Shown here: positions 9,235-17,899 of the stretch, piece after piece
Numbering within the stretch: the first letter of the stretch is position 1
How the letters are laid out: every line of letters starts with the position of its first letter
Source of the DNA: Paenibacillus selenitireducens
Lineage (GTDB): Bacteria > Bacillota > Bacilli > Paenibacillales > Paenibacillaceae
Reading direction: 5' to 3'
DNA length: 64,000 nt
NCBI RefSeq assembly: GCF_002021565.1
Contig: NZ_MSZX01000004.1
Span: 27 to 64,026, forward strand
The notes under the pieces: model-generated
Database searches by the model: none
What the model saw: only the letters and a program-made list of their open reading frames with translations
Told to the model about the DNA's origin: nothing
Position numbers and translations under genes: made by a program

Positions 9235-9283
9235 AAAAGTCAAAATATTGCTCGTACCTAGTCATAATCCATCGCTCTATAAT
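9235..9283 (+). promoter_or_regulatory. Putative activator site and promoter of the ABC operon
   Basis: The element aaaagtcaaaatattgc (9235-9251) differs by one base from the one before the GH88 gene. A perfect TATAAT lies at 9278-9283, with no recognisable -35 (taccta at the expected place), as in activator-dependent promoters. Confidence 0.55.
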
Positions 9284-9335
9284 CCGCTATTTTCATTATG
9301 ATTAGAATTAACTTAATGATGTTGAGGTGATTGGT

Positions 9336-10268
9336 ATGGAAGCTGCGAAACGAGCGATGACGCCGGATGGTCTGCAGAAGCGCAAGAAGTTTTGGACGCC
9401 AAGACGGAAAGAAGCTTTGATTGGCTGGTTGTTCCTTGCCCCTGAGATTGTGGGGATGCTGTTGTTAAATGTATTTGCACTGGGGTTTTCTCTATATTTA
9501 AGTTTTACTTCGTGGGATTTATTATCAGGCATATCGGGGATTAAATTTACCGGATTGGATAATTACATCCACATGTTCCAAGATCCAACGATCATCCGGG
9601 CATTGAAAAACAATCTGATTTATACGGTGTTGACGGTACCTGTGCCGATCGCCATTGCACTTGTATTGGCCGTACTGATTCATAGCAAGGTCTTCTGGAA
9701 GGAATATTTTAAGGTCGTGTTCTTCATTCCTTATATTTCTTCCATTATCGCGATTGCGGCCGTGTGGAGCGCATTGTTCCACCCTTCGTTAGGACCGATT
9801 AATCAGTTCCTGATGGATCTGGGCATATCCTCGCCGCCGAAATGGCTTGTCGATCCCAAAACATCGCTATTGTCCATCGCGATTATCAGTTCTTGGGCCG
9901 GACTCGGATATACCATTATCATTTATATGGCTGGATTGACCAACATTTCGAACGAGCTGTATGAAGCGGCTGAAATCGATGGGGCGTCGTCCATTACGAA
10001 GTTCTTGAAAATCACGGTGCCCTTGCTTCGTCCGACTACGTTTTTCTTGTTCATTACAATGCTCATCGGCTCCTTTAAAGTATTCGATATTATTTCCTAC
10101 CTAACCGAGGGAGGACCAGACAATTCTTCGACCGTTATTGTTTTCCGGATTTACGAAGAAGGTTTCGTAAATTACAACATGGGATACGCTGCTGCGATTT
10201 CGTGGCTGTTATTCGCGATCATCGCGATCATTACGGCGGCAACCTGGAAAATGAGAAAAGAAGAATAA
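9336..10268 (+). CDS. Carbohydrate ABC transporter permease (MalF/UgpA type)
   Basis: This is a six-helix inner-membrane permease of about 310 residues in the CUT1 family. A cytoplasmic N-terminus (RRKEALIGWLFLAPEIVG) leads into the first membrane helix, and the EAA loop that docks the ATPase reads YEAAEIDGASSITKFLKITVPLL, split here as YEAAEIDGASS and KFLKITVPLL. I chose ATG 9336 because gaggtg ends six bases upstream; the frame also contains a GTG at 9327. It pairs with the next permease and the binding lipoprotein. No ATPase gene is nearby, which is normal for CUT1 systems that share a common MsmK-like ATPase. Confidence 0.92.
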   Translation: MEAAKRAMTPDGLQKRKKFWTPRRKEALIGWLFLAPEIVGMLLLNVFALGFSLYLSFTSWDLLSGISGIKFTGLDNYIHMFQDPTIIRALKNNLIYTVLTVPVPIAIALVLAVLIHSKVFWKEYFKVVFFIPYISSIIAIAAVWSALFHPSLGPINQFLMDLGISSPPKWLVDPKTSLLSIAIISSWAGLGYTIIIYMAGLTNISNELYEAAEIDGASSITKFLKITVPLLRPTTFFLFITMLIGSFKVFDIISYLTEGGPDNSSTVIVFRIYEEGFVNYNMGYAAAISWLLFAIIAIITAATWKMRKEE

Positions 10269-10298
10269 AGATACAGAATCAAAAGGGAGGGAATTCGA

Positions 10299-11135
10299 AT
10301 GCTCTATATCAAGAAAAACATGACGAAACTGATCACAACGATCATGATGGGGCTGCTATCCGTATTTTTTATGATTCCATTTGTATGGATGCTGTCATCC
10401 GCCTTTAAATATGAGAAAGATGTCATGCGGTTTCCAATTGAATGGATTCCAAAATCGGTCAATGTGGTATACAATTTCAAAGCGGTTTGGATGGGAAAAG
10501 TACCCTTCTTACAGACGTACATGAACTCGATTAAAATCTCAATTATCGTGACGTTGATTACCATCGTGATTTCAACGATGGCGGCCTATGCTTTTACGAA
10601 GCTTCGTTTTCGGGGAAGAAATCTCGTATTTACGGCATTGCTGTCCTTCATGATCATCCCGGATCAAGCAACCTTGATTCCACGTTTTATGCTGATTCGA
10701 TGGTTAGGTCTTTACGATACGCACGCTGCGCTGATCTTGATGAGTATGTTCTCGATTTACTTTACGTTTCTGTTGCGCCAGTTCATGGTGGGCATCAGTG
10801 ATGAATATCTCGAAGCGGCGAGAATTGATGGGGCAGGTCAGTTAAGGATCTTCAGTTCCATTGTCATTCCGTTATGCAGACCCGTAATTGCTACGGTTGC
10901 CATTATTAAATTTATTTGGTCATGGAACGATTATCAGAATCCGCTCATCTTCTTGCAGACCAAAAGTTTATATACGATTCCGCTCGGGATGACCTTATTC
11001 CGCGATGATTATACGACCAATGACGCAATGATGATGATGGCTTCGTTATCTGCGATCATTCCGCTGCTTATTGTCTTCATCATCCTGCAGAAGCAAGTCA
11101 TTAACGGCATTGCGCTTGGAGGCGTTAAAGGATAG
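10299..11135 (+). CDS. Carbohydrate ABC transporter permease (MalG type)
   Basis: This 278-residue second permease of the CUT1 importer has six predicted membrane helices, starting with TTIMMGLLSVFFMIPFVWML, and an EAA loop (LEAARIDGAGQLRIF then IVIPLCRPV). The MalG-like C-terminus ends NGIALGGVKG, the usual ending for this subfamily. It lies 30 bases after the first permease with a good ribosome site (agggaggg) and forms the heterodimeric membrane channel with it. Confidence 0.93.
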   Translation: MLYIKKNMTKLITTIMMGLLSVFFMIPFVWMLSSAFKYEKDVMRFPIEWIPKSVNVVYNFKAVWMGKVPFLQTYMNSIKISIIVTLITIVISTMAAYAFTKLRFRGRNLVFTALLSFMIIPDQATLIPRFMLIRWLGLYDTHAALILMSMFSIYFTFLLRQFMVGISDEYLEAARIDGAGQLRIFSSIVIPLCRPVIATVAIIKFIWSWNDYQNPLIFLQTKSLYTIPLGMTLFRDDYTTNDAMMMMASLSAIIPLLIVFIILQKQVINGIALGGVKG

Positions 11136-11149
11136 GTTATGTAGGGAAA

Positions 11150-11175
11150 AGGTCAAAAAAGTAATCTTTTTACCT
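11150..11175 (+). other. Intercistronic hairpin between permease and binding-protein genes
   Basis: The sequence aggtcaaaaaag (11150-11161) can pair with ctttttacct (11166-11175) around a four-base loop with one bulge. It lacks a downstream T run, so it is more likely an mRNA-stabilising or processing structure than a terminator. Confidence 0.35.
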
Positions 11176-11267
11176 CAAAATTATGCACTTGGTAAATCGT
11201 ACCGGTCTGTATACTGAGGGGGTAGTCGAATGACAAATGTTGTACAAAGATCAAAGGGGGAAACAAA

Positions 11268-12662
11268 ATGAATCCATCGGTAAAACGCAAGTTTTCTGTT
11301 TCACTTTGTCTCATGATGGCAGTCATGTTGATGCTTAGTGCTTGTGGCACCAAGTCTTCTTCGGAAGGCACCACAAGTTCGTCAACTACGGAAAGTCAAG
11401 CCAGCTCGACCGAAGAGCAAGTAACGATCAAGTATTATAACTGGGATAATGCGGATAGCGAAGTTGCTACAAAAGCGATGCTTGGGGAATTCGAAAAACA
11501 GAACCCGAACATCAAAGTGGAACATGTTGTCCTAGTTCCAGGTAATTCCCAAGAAATGTTGAAAAAGCTGGATTTTCTGATTTCATCCGGGGAAGCGGTA
11601 GACGTGATCGCCATGCCGAGCGCTGGTTCGCTGGTTGAGCGGGCAAGCCGGGGCGCATTGGCGCCACTCGATGAATTGTATCAAGCGAACAGCCTTGTTC
11701 CTGCGGACGAGTACTATGTGAATACGAAGGTAGATAACAAGACGTACGGCATGCAATTCACAACAGGATATCAGTTCGTATTGCTGAATAAGGATGCATT
11801 GGATGAGGTTGGATTGCCAGTGCCGAAGTTTGGCTGGACTTGGGACGATTATCGTGACTATGCCAAGAAGTTGACGAAAGGCGAAGGCGTGGACAAGCGT
11901 TACGGAACGTATTTCCATACATGGGAGCTCTATATGAATGCGCCGGCGCAGACTGTCATGAAAGATCCTTTCCGGTATGATGACGGAACGACGATTTTGT
12001 CCGACCCGACCTATAAGTATTTCTTCCAATTACGCAAAGACATGGAGAAGATCGATCAATCTGCCAAACCATATGCGGACGTACTTGCTGCGAAGCTGAA
12101 CTATCGTTCCGAATTTTTCAGCGGTGATGCGGCAATGATTCTTTCCGGCAGCTTTATGATCCCGGATCCAGGCAATATCGAACAATATCCGCATGATTTC
12201 AAAACAGCCTTTGCACCGGTTCCGCTTCCTCCGCAAAATGCGCTGCCTAAAGATTATGCAGGCGGGAAGTATTTTGTAGGCGGTTCGCAGCTTGCGATGG
12301 GGGGAACTTCCAAGCATAAGGAGGCCGCGTTTAAATTAATGCGTTTCATGACGACAACCGATTCGGAATCCAGAATGGAGTTTTCCGGTTGGAAGAAGGC
12401 CGACCAGAATAAAGTCCTCGATCGGTTGATCGGTAAGAATCCGGACAAATATGATGTGGAATCCCTGAAGAGCACTTTGTTCGGACCAGACATTCAATAT
12501 TTGGATACCTCTGAAGTGGTTACGAAAAGCACGTCAGACTTAACCAAAGTCATCGATGATGGATTCAGTAAATTCATGCTGAGCAATGATTCGATCGATA
12601 GCGTACAGAAGTGGATGGTCGACGAAGCAACGAAGATTATCAATGAGAAAGAAAACAAGTAA
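11268..12662 (+). CDS. Extracellular sugar-binding lipoprotein (ABC solute-binding protein family 1)
   Basis: The 464-residue protein has a lipoprotein signal peptide with lipobox LSAC (Cys26), then a Ser/Thr-rich linker typical of anchored Gram-positive binding proteins. The mature domain opens with VTIKYYNWDN and continues as a family 1 solute-binding protein (for example FEKQNPNIKVEHV, GYQFVLLNKDALDEVG). It should capture the oligosaccharide outside the membrane and deliver it to the two upstream permeases. The ribosome site aaaggggg precedes the ATG. A terminator follows 25 bases after the stop. Confidence 0.93.
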   Translation: MNPSVKRKFSVSLCLMMAVMLMLSACGTKSSSEGTTSSSTTESQASSTEEQVTIKYYNWDNADSEVATKAMLGEFEKQNPNIKVEHVVLVPGNSQEMLKKLDFLISSGEAVDVIAMPSAGSLVERASRGALAPLDELYQANSLVPADEYYVNTKVDNKTYGMQFTTGYQFVLLNKDALDEVGLPVPKFGWTWDDYRDYAKKLTKGEGVDKRYGTYFHTWELYMNAPAQTVMKDPFRYDDGTTILSDPTYKYFFQLRKDMEKIDQSAKPYADVLAAKLNYRSEFFSGDAAMILSGSFMIPDPGNIEQYPHDFKTAFAPVPLPPQNALPKDYAGGKYFVGGSQLAMGGTSKHKEAAFKLMRFMTTTDSESRMEFSGWKKADQNKVLDRLIGKNPDKYDVESLKSTLFGPDIQYLDTSEVVTKSTSDLTKVIDDGFSKFMLSNDSIDSVQKWMVDEATKIINEKENK

Positions 12663-12686
12663 ATATATTTTAGCGGAATAATGATG

Positions 12687-12733
12687 AAGGGCTTTGAAGC
12701 GTCTAACGGAGGGCTGCTTCAAAACCCTTTTTT
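12687..12733 (+). terminator. Rho-independent terminator after the binding-protein gene
   Basis: The stem aagggctttgaagc (12687-12700) pairs with gcttcaaaaccctt (12716-12729) with one internal mismatch and is followed by Ts. The GH35 gene begins 22 bases later, so readthrough or a promoter within the hairpin region must serve it. Confidence 0.85.
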
Positions 12734-12754
12734 CGGTCTAGCATGGGAGGGTAA

Positions 12755-14584
12755 ATGATGAGTCGATTGGAAATTAGCGAAGGGCAATATGTCTTGGATG
12801 GAGCTCCCTATCGGATCGTGTCCGGCGCCATCCATTATTTTCGGGTCGTTCCGGCTTATTGGGAGGATCGGTTGTTGAAGCTGAAAGCCTGCGGGTTCAA
12901 TACAGTGGAGACCTATATAGCTTGGAATGTGCATGAACCACAGAAAGAAGACTTCCAGTTTCATGGGATGGCAGACGTTGCGAAGTTTATTGAGCTTGCG
13001 GGACAGCTGGGACTTCACGTTATCGTAAGGCCTAGTCCGTATATCTGCGCGGAGTGGGAATTCGGCGGATTGCCGGCATGGCTGCTCCAGGACAACCAGC
13101 TGCAGCTCCGTTGCATGGATCCGTTATTTTTGGCTAAAGTGGATCGGTACTACGATCAATTAATCCCTAGGTTGGTGCCGCTGCTCTCGACGAATGGCGG
13201 ACCGATTCTAGCGGTTCAGATCGAGAACGAATACGGGAGTTTCGGTAACGATACGGCTTATTTGACATATATACAGGAAGGGCTTGTGCGAAGAGGGATC
13301 GATGTCTTGCTCTTTACGTCGGATGGTCCAACCGATGAAATGCTGATAGGAGGAACGATCGAAGGGGTTCACGCTACGGTGAATTTCGGTTCCCGTGTCG
13401 CGGAATCCTTCGCAAAGTTCCGTGAGTATCGGGCAGCGGAGCCGCTTATGGTCATGGAGTACTGGAATGGTTGGTTCGATCATTGGATGGAGCCCCATCA
13501 CGTGCGCGAAGCGGCAGATGTCGCGGAAGTTTTGGATGAAATGTTAGAGCAGGGTTCGTCCGTAAACATGTACATGTTCCATGGGGGAACGAACTTTGGT
13601 TACTATAGTGGTGCCAATCACATTGAAACCTATGAACCTACGGTTACGAGTTACGATTATGATGCGCCGTTGACCGAATGGGGAGACGTAACGAAGAAAT
13701 GCAAGGAAGTCCAGAAGGTCCTTGGGAAGCATGGCTTTGAACCGGGCTGTCCTTTACCAAACCCTATTCCGAAATATGCATATGGCGAAGTCGCTTTATC
13801 GGAAAGTGTTGCACTGTTCGATTCTCTGGATCAGCTATCTGAGCCGATTGAACAGACCTCCATTCAGCCGATGGAAAAATTCGGACAAGCGTATGGGTTT
13901 ATTCTTTATTCGACGTGGGTGAAGGGTCCTCGATCACGGCAGCAGCTGCATATTCAGGAGGTTCGTGACCGGGCGCAGGTCTTTTTGAACGGCAAGCCAT
14001 TAGGCGTTGTCGAGCGTTGGAACCCGCTGCCATTGGAGATCAGCGTGCCAGAAGAGGGCGGAAGACTGGATATTCTGGTGGAGAATATGGGACGAATTAA
14101 TTACGGTCCGCTTCTTCGCGATCCGAAGGGAATCACGGAAGGTGTACGTATCGATAACCAGTTCCAATATCATTGGACCATCCGGACACTGCCTTTGCAA
14201 CCGAATTCTATTTCGACGATCAACTATGTGGAGAGGGAGATAGAGAGGGAAGACGAACTTCACTCCATTCAGGGTTCAACCCCCGCTTTCTACCGGGGAT
14301 ATTTCACGGCGGATCAGATTGGCGATACGTTCCTGCGGTTCGACGGATGGCAGAAAGGGATTGCCTGGGTGAACGGTTTTCATCTGGGACGCTACTGGAA
14401 CGCGGGGCCGCAGCGTGCGTTGTACGTTCCCGGACCCCTGCTGAGGGTCGGACGCAATGAGATTGTACTTTTTGAGCTGCATGGTTCTCCGGAAATGCCG
14501 GTCATTTCACTCGTTGACCAACCTGATTTAGGGATTACGTCACAGCTGGATGAGCGTGTGTTGAATTTTGTGCAAGACGAGTAG
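12755..14584 (+). CDS. Beta-galactosidase, GH35 family
   Basis: The 609-residue enzyme opens with the family's signature strand-loop pattern (SGAIHYFRVVPAYWEDRLLKLK and FNTVETYIAWNVHEP, each a conserved block). The acid/base is Glu159 in QIENEYGSFG and the nucleophile is Glu235 in VMEYWNGWFDHW. A C-terminal jelly-roll region with LFLNGK-like and WVNGFHLGRYWNAGPQ segments completes it. GH35 enzymes release terminal beta-linked galactose with retention. There is no signal peptide, so it acts on imported sugar. Two adjacent ATGs (12755 and 12758) follow gggaggg; either could start. Confidence 0.94.
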   Translation: MMSRLEISEGQYVLDGAPYRIVSGAIHYFRVVPAYWEDRLLKLKACGFNTVETYIAWNVHEPQKEDFQFHGMADVAKFIELAGQLGLHVIVRPSPYICAEWEFGGLPAWLLQDNQLQLRCMDPLFLAKVDRYYDQLIPRLVPLLSTNGGPILAVQIENEYGSFGNDTAYLTYIQEGLVRRGIDVLLFTSDGPTDEMLIGGTIEGVHATVNFGSRVAESFAKFREYRAAEPLMVMEYWNGWFDHWMEPHHVREAADVAEVLDEMLEQGSSVNMYMFHGGTNFGYYSGANHIETYEPTVTSYDYDAPLTEWGDVTKKCKEVQKVLGKHGFEPGCPLPNPIPKYAYGEVALSESVALFDSLDQLSEPIEQTSIQPMEKFGQAYGFILYSTWVKGPRSRQQLHIQEVRDRAQVFLNGKPLGVVERWNPLPLEISVPEEGGRLDILVENMGRINYGPLLRDPKGITEGVRIDNQFQYHWTIRTLPLQPNSISTINYVEREIEREDELHSIQGSTPAFYRGYFTADQIGDTFLRFDGWQKGIAWVNGFHLGRYWNAGPQRALYVPGPLLRVGRNEIVLFELHGSPEMPVISLVDQPDLGITSQLDERVLNFVQDE

Positions 14585-14641
14585 GAAGATGGCATGTGAT
14601 AAGCTCTGAACGAGGATGCTATCATGCGATGATTTTGCATA

Positions 14642-14673
14642 CGGCCTACTTAGCGTTGGCTGTTTTATTTTTT
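14642..14673 (+). terminator. Weak terminator-like hairpin after the GH35 gene
   Basis: A short stem (ggcctac with gttggct, one mismatch) is followed by gttttatttttt. The stem is weak but the T-rich tract is clear. Confidence 0.35.
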
Positions 14674-14777
14674 GGGCAAAATGTTTGGGTTGATCTTCGG
14701 ACGTCATCTCCTCTATCATATATTGGAAATCTCTATTGTGAATCTATAAACGAAAATGGATAAAGGAGGTTAAAGAA

Positions 14778-15971
14778 ATGGAAAAGGTTAGAGTAGGCAT
14801 GATTGGGTTGGGCGCCCGCGGCATGGGGTTATTAACGGGGATTATACTGCATATGGACGATGTCGAGGTCGTAGCGGTATGTGATTTATATGAGGACCGC
14901 CGCGAGAAGGCAGCGTCGCTGGTAGAAGAAGCCAGAGGCCAAAGGCCGTTTGCTGCGAAACAATATCAAGAGGTTGTAGCGCTGGACAACATTGATGCGG
15001 TCGTCATTGGCGCATCCTGGGCAGACCATATCGATATTGCAGTAGCCTGCATGGAGGCAGGAATTTACGTCGCCAGTGAGGTAGGCGGAGCGTATTCTAT
15101 TCAAGAATGTTGGCGATTGGTAGAAACCTATGAGAGAACTAAAGTGCCTTGTATGATCATGGAGAACTGTTGTTATGGAAGAGATGAAATGATGGTTCTG
15201 AACATGGTGAAGCAAGGGATATTCGGTGATATTGTTCATTGTTCCGGCGGATACCATCATGATTTGCGAGAAGAGATTGCCTATGGCGTGGAGAATCGGC
15301 ACTATAGATTGCAGAATTATATCCACCGTAATTGCGAGAACTATCCAACTCATGAGCTGGGTCCCATTGCGCAAATTCTGGGCATTAATCACGGGAATCG
15401 AATGGTATCTCTCGTCTCCATGGCCTCGAAGGCCAGAGGGATGCATGAGTATGTGTTGAAGAAGAAAGGCGAGGATTCGGCATTAGCCCATACCGAGTTT
15501 ATGCAAGGCGATATTGTCACGACCATGATTAAATGCGCCCATGGCGAGACGATTACGCTAACCTTGGATACGACACTGCCAAGATATTATTCCAGAGGAT
15601 TTAACGTTCGCGGGACGAAAGGCATGTATCACGAGGAAAATCAGTCCATCTATCTCGACGGACAGCATGATGCTCATCATGCTGAATGGAACAAGCAGTG
15701 GGGCAACGTAGAGGAATTCAGGGAGCAATATGATCATCCGGTCTGGAAAAAGTATATTGCGGAAGGCGTCAAGGGCGGCCATGGCGGTATGGATTGGCTG
15801 GTGTTCTCGGATTTCTTCAATAGCGTCAAGAACGGTACCCCTACGCCACTCGATGTGTATGATATGGCTTCATGGATGTGTATTTCCGCCTTATCGGAGG
15901 AATCCATTGCGCTTGGAGGCCAGCCGGTTGCCATTCCTGACTTTACGAACGGCAAATGGATGAATCGGTAA
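14778..15971 (+). CDS. Gfo/Idh/MocA-family oxidoreductase, GH109-like
   Basis: The 397-residue protein begins with a Rossmann fold: VGMIGLGARGMGLL, acidic AVCDLYEDR at the end of the second strand, and VVIGASWADH. The C-terminal alpha/beta substrate domain contains MENCCYGR, GGYHHDLR and YPTHELGPIAQ. These last motifs resemble GH109 enzymes, which use a tightly bound NAD to cleave alpha-N-acetylgalactosaminides through oxidation, elimination and re-reduction. It could equally be a simple sugar dehydrogenase. It is the last gene of glycan locus 1 and has an aaaggagg ribosome site. The GH109 idea is from motif memory, not an alignment. Confidence 0.85.
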   Translation: MEKVRVGMIGLGARGMGLLTGIILHMDDVEVVAVCDLYEDRREKAASLVEEARGQRPFAAKQYQEVVALDNIDAVVIGASWADHIDIAVACMEAGIYVASEVGGAYSIQECWRLVETYERTKVPCMIMENCCYGRDEMMVLNMVKQGIFGDIVHCSGGYHHDLREEIAYGVENRHYRLQNYIHRNCENYPTHELGPIAQILGINHGNRMVSLVSMASKARGMHEYVLKKKGEDSALAHTEFMQGDIVTTMIKCAHGETITLTLDTTLPRYYSRGFNVRGTKGMYHEENQSIYLDGQHDAHHAEWNKQWGNVEEFREQYDHPVWKKYIAEGVKGGHGGMDWLVFSDFFNSVKNGTPTPLDVYDMASWMCISALSEESIALGGQPVAIPDFTNGKWMNR

Positions 15972-15992
15972 ATGAAACGAGAAAAATCAATC

Positions 15993-16034
15993 ACACAAAA
16001 ACCCGCTTCTTTTGATGAGCGGGTTTTTGTGTCG
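15993..16034. terminator. Bidirectional terminator closing glycan locus 1
   Basis: A perfect 15-base stem, acacaaaaacccgct (15993-16007) with agcgggtttttgtgt (16018-16032), has a T run on the plus strand and an A run that gives Ts on the minus strand. It sits between convergent transcription units. Confidence 0.9.
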
Positions 16035-16086
16035 CCTATTTAGGAGACATAAGTATAATTTAGTATCACCCCTGGTTCAGTCCATT

Positions 16087-16758
16087 TCATTTTTCTTTAG
16101 TAACAATAGGGGTTCCAAGCCCACTGCTCATTTTTCTGAATAGTAAGATCGCAAGAAGTAAAGCGATGCTAACAGCAGCAAGACCCAGCCAATTCAGATA
16201 CAGCACTGATGTACGGCTGATGACAAGCCCGCCTAACCCAGATCCCAGTGCAAAACCAAATTGGATGAAGGAAGTATTTACACTTAGGGCAATGTCCGGA
16301 TTTCGAGGTACCTAATTGTGAATTTCGATCCCCTTGCATCTGCTAATTGCCCACCTATTTTGGATCCAACGAAGCTGCAAATTCCCGCCAGGAATAGAAT
16401 GCCACTAATTTCGGTAATGGAAAGAGTAGATGTGGCTTGCAAGAAAGGCGTAATATAAGTAAATAGTGTAAAATGTGCCAATCGGAACACCCAGCACGAG
16501 CGAGCTGCTTAGGCCCATCAAAATAATGCCGATAGCACGGCCTCTTCGTTCTTTTTCAACCAGACGAGTAGCTACTGCCATGGCTACCACGGTAGCGATT
16601 CCTCCGCTAACCCCTTGAATAATTCGTATCCATAGTGTTGTTTCATAAGAAGGGCTAATAAACATCAGTCCGTTGCTGGCAATGAACACACTGAGGGTAA
16701 CCATGAGTAGCTTCTTGCGATCCACATTTATCGTTAGGGCGACTTGCGAAGGTTTCAT
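16087..16758 (-). pseudogene. Decayed MFS transporter (DHA1 sugar-efflux/AraJ-like)
   Basis: Minus-strand pieces of one MFS protein lie in different frames. The first (16405-16758) holds DRKKLLMVTLSVFIASNGLMF and IIQGVSGGIATVVAM, matching helices 2-5, but lacks helix 1. The second (16284-16490) holds LFTYITPFLQ and GGQLADARG, matching helices 7-9. A third stretch ending at 16087 holds the C-terminal helices (LYLNWLGLAAVSIALLLAIL). Between pieces one and two about 75 residues are missing, and the frame changes twice. The truncated 5' end overlaps the alpha/beta hydrolase stop by four bases, so a deletion probably fused the two. Confidence 0.75.
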
Positions 16759-17765
16759 TCAAGCAAGAACCTTTTTAGGTTTTTATCTATAAATACGGAA
16801 TCTGGTTCATATTGTCCAATACCTGCGCAATGCCCCCACTTCGATTCAATCGGGAGGAAGAGCGCACTAGGCATATATTGTGCCTCATATTTGTTGTCCT
16901 GGGGAGGGAAGAAAAGGTCCGTACTTCCCGGCATAACCAGGGCCCGTGCTGTAATCTTGCTTAATGCAAGTTCAAAATCGCCGTCATACACCGGATTTGC
17001 GCTAATGTCGCCGGTGATTCCAGTACGCAGCATGGTGATCAGGTCATTGGCGTCAAAGGTCAAAAACACTTGATCCCAGTAATCCACGAGATATTCCTCC
17101 AGTGTGTGGTAGCCCTCTTGCTGATAGAGCTGCTCCAGATAATAAGCCTGGGAGAAGCCCCAAGCCGCATAGACCCGACCCATGGCTGCCAATCCCGCTT
17201 TGGGCTGCTGCGTGTAAAAGCCATTCTGCCAGGCAGAATCAGCCTGAAGGGCAGCGATCATTCCTTCAAATACAACCTTTGCATGCGGCCGGGTCATGGC
17301 AGTCCCTCCGAATGGAGCGATTCGTTCGACCATATCCGGATAGCTTGATCCCCACTGAAAGGTCTGCACAGCTCCAAGCGACCAGCCAACAACGAGGGCG
17401 ACTTTCGTAATGCCAAACTTCTGGGTAACCAGTTGATGCTGCAGCCGTACATTATCATAAATCGAAACCTGCGGAAAATTAGCTTGATGATAGGGCGGTG
17501 GCGTATTGCTTGGCGAGGAGGATAATCCATTGCCTAACATATTCGGTATGATGATAAAATACTTTTCCGGGTCCAGTGCCTTGCCAGGTCCGATTAACCA
17601 TTCATTATCGGTATGCAGACCTGCAAACCAGGTGGGATAAACAATCACATTATTTTTTGCGGCATTTAGTGTTCCGTATGTTTTATAGGCGAGTACGGCA
17701 TGTGGCAGGGTGTCACCGGATTGCAGCAGAACGTCCCCCAGTTCATAAATTTCATAATCTCTCAT
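16755..17765 (-). CDS. Alpha/beta hydrolase, MetX (homoserine acetyltransferase)-like
   Basis: The 336-residue cytoplasmic protein has the MetX-superfamily layout: LAYKTYGTLNAAKNNVIVYP at the N-terminus, the nucleophile elbow VGWSLGAVQ (Ser129), MPGSTDLFFPP supplying the Asp and KWGHCAG supplying the His. It lacks clear homoserine-specific features I can verify, so an acyltransferase or esterase of unknown substrate is the safer call. It is divergent from the LysR gene 134 bases away, and a T-N11-A LysR box lies in the gap, so LysR control is likely. The ATG is preceded by aaggagatttt on the minus strand. Confidence 0.88.
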   Translation of the reverse strand: MRDYEIYELGDVLLQSGDTLPHAVLAYKTYGTLNAAKNNVIVYPTWFAGLHTDNEWLIGPGKALDPEKYFIIIPNMLGNGLSSSPSNTPPPYHQANFPQVSIYDNVRLQHQLVTQKFGITKVALVVGWSLGAVQTFQWGSSYPDMVERIAPFGGTAMTRPHAKVVFEGMIAALQADSAWQNGFYTQQPKAGLAAMGRVYAAWGFSQAYYLEQLYQQEGYHTLEEYLVDYWDQVFLTFDANDLITMLRTGITGDISANPVYDGDFELALSKITARALVMPGSTDLFFPPQDNKYEAQYMPSALFLPIESKWGHCAGIGQYEPDSVFIDKNLKRFLLE

Positions 17766-17843
17766 GTGAAAATCTCCTTTTCATAGCTGAAGATGAATTG
17801 CCTTTCTTGTCATCACTCTACGATGATGTTATTGTGAAGTCAA

Positions 17844-17880
17844 AGAAACGTTTCTGAATAGAACGTTCAATTTTTTTGAA
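17844..17880. promoter_or_regulatory. Putative LysR operator between the hydrolase and lysR genes
   Basis: Two palindromes lie in the divergent intergenic region: AGAAACGTTTCT (17844-17855) and TTCAATTTTTTTGAA (17866-17880). The second is a textbook T-N11-A LysR box with TTCAA/TTGAA half sites, ending 20 bases before the lysR ATG. Confidence 0.55.
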
Positions 17881-17899
17881 TTAAGGGGTGGGATGTACC

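Noticed and set aside
14886-15446. 186-residue minus-strand open frame inside the Gfo/Idh gene
   Set aside because: It lies wholly antisense to a well-supported gene, has no motifs and no ribosome site.
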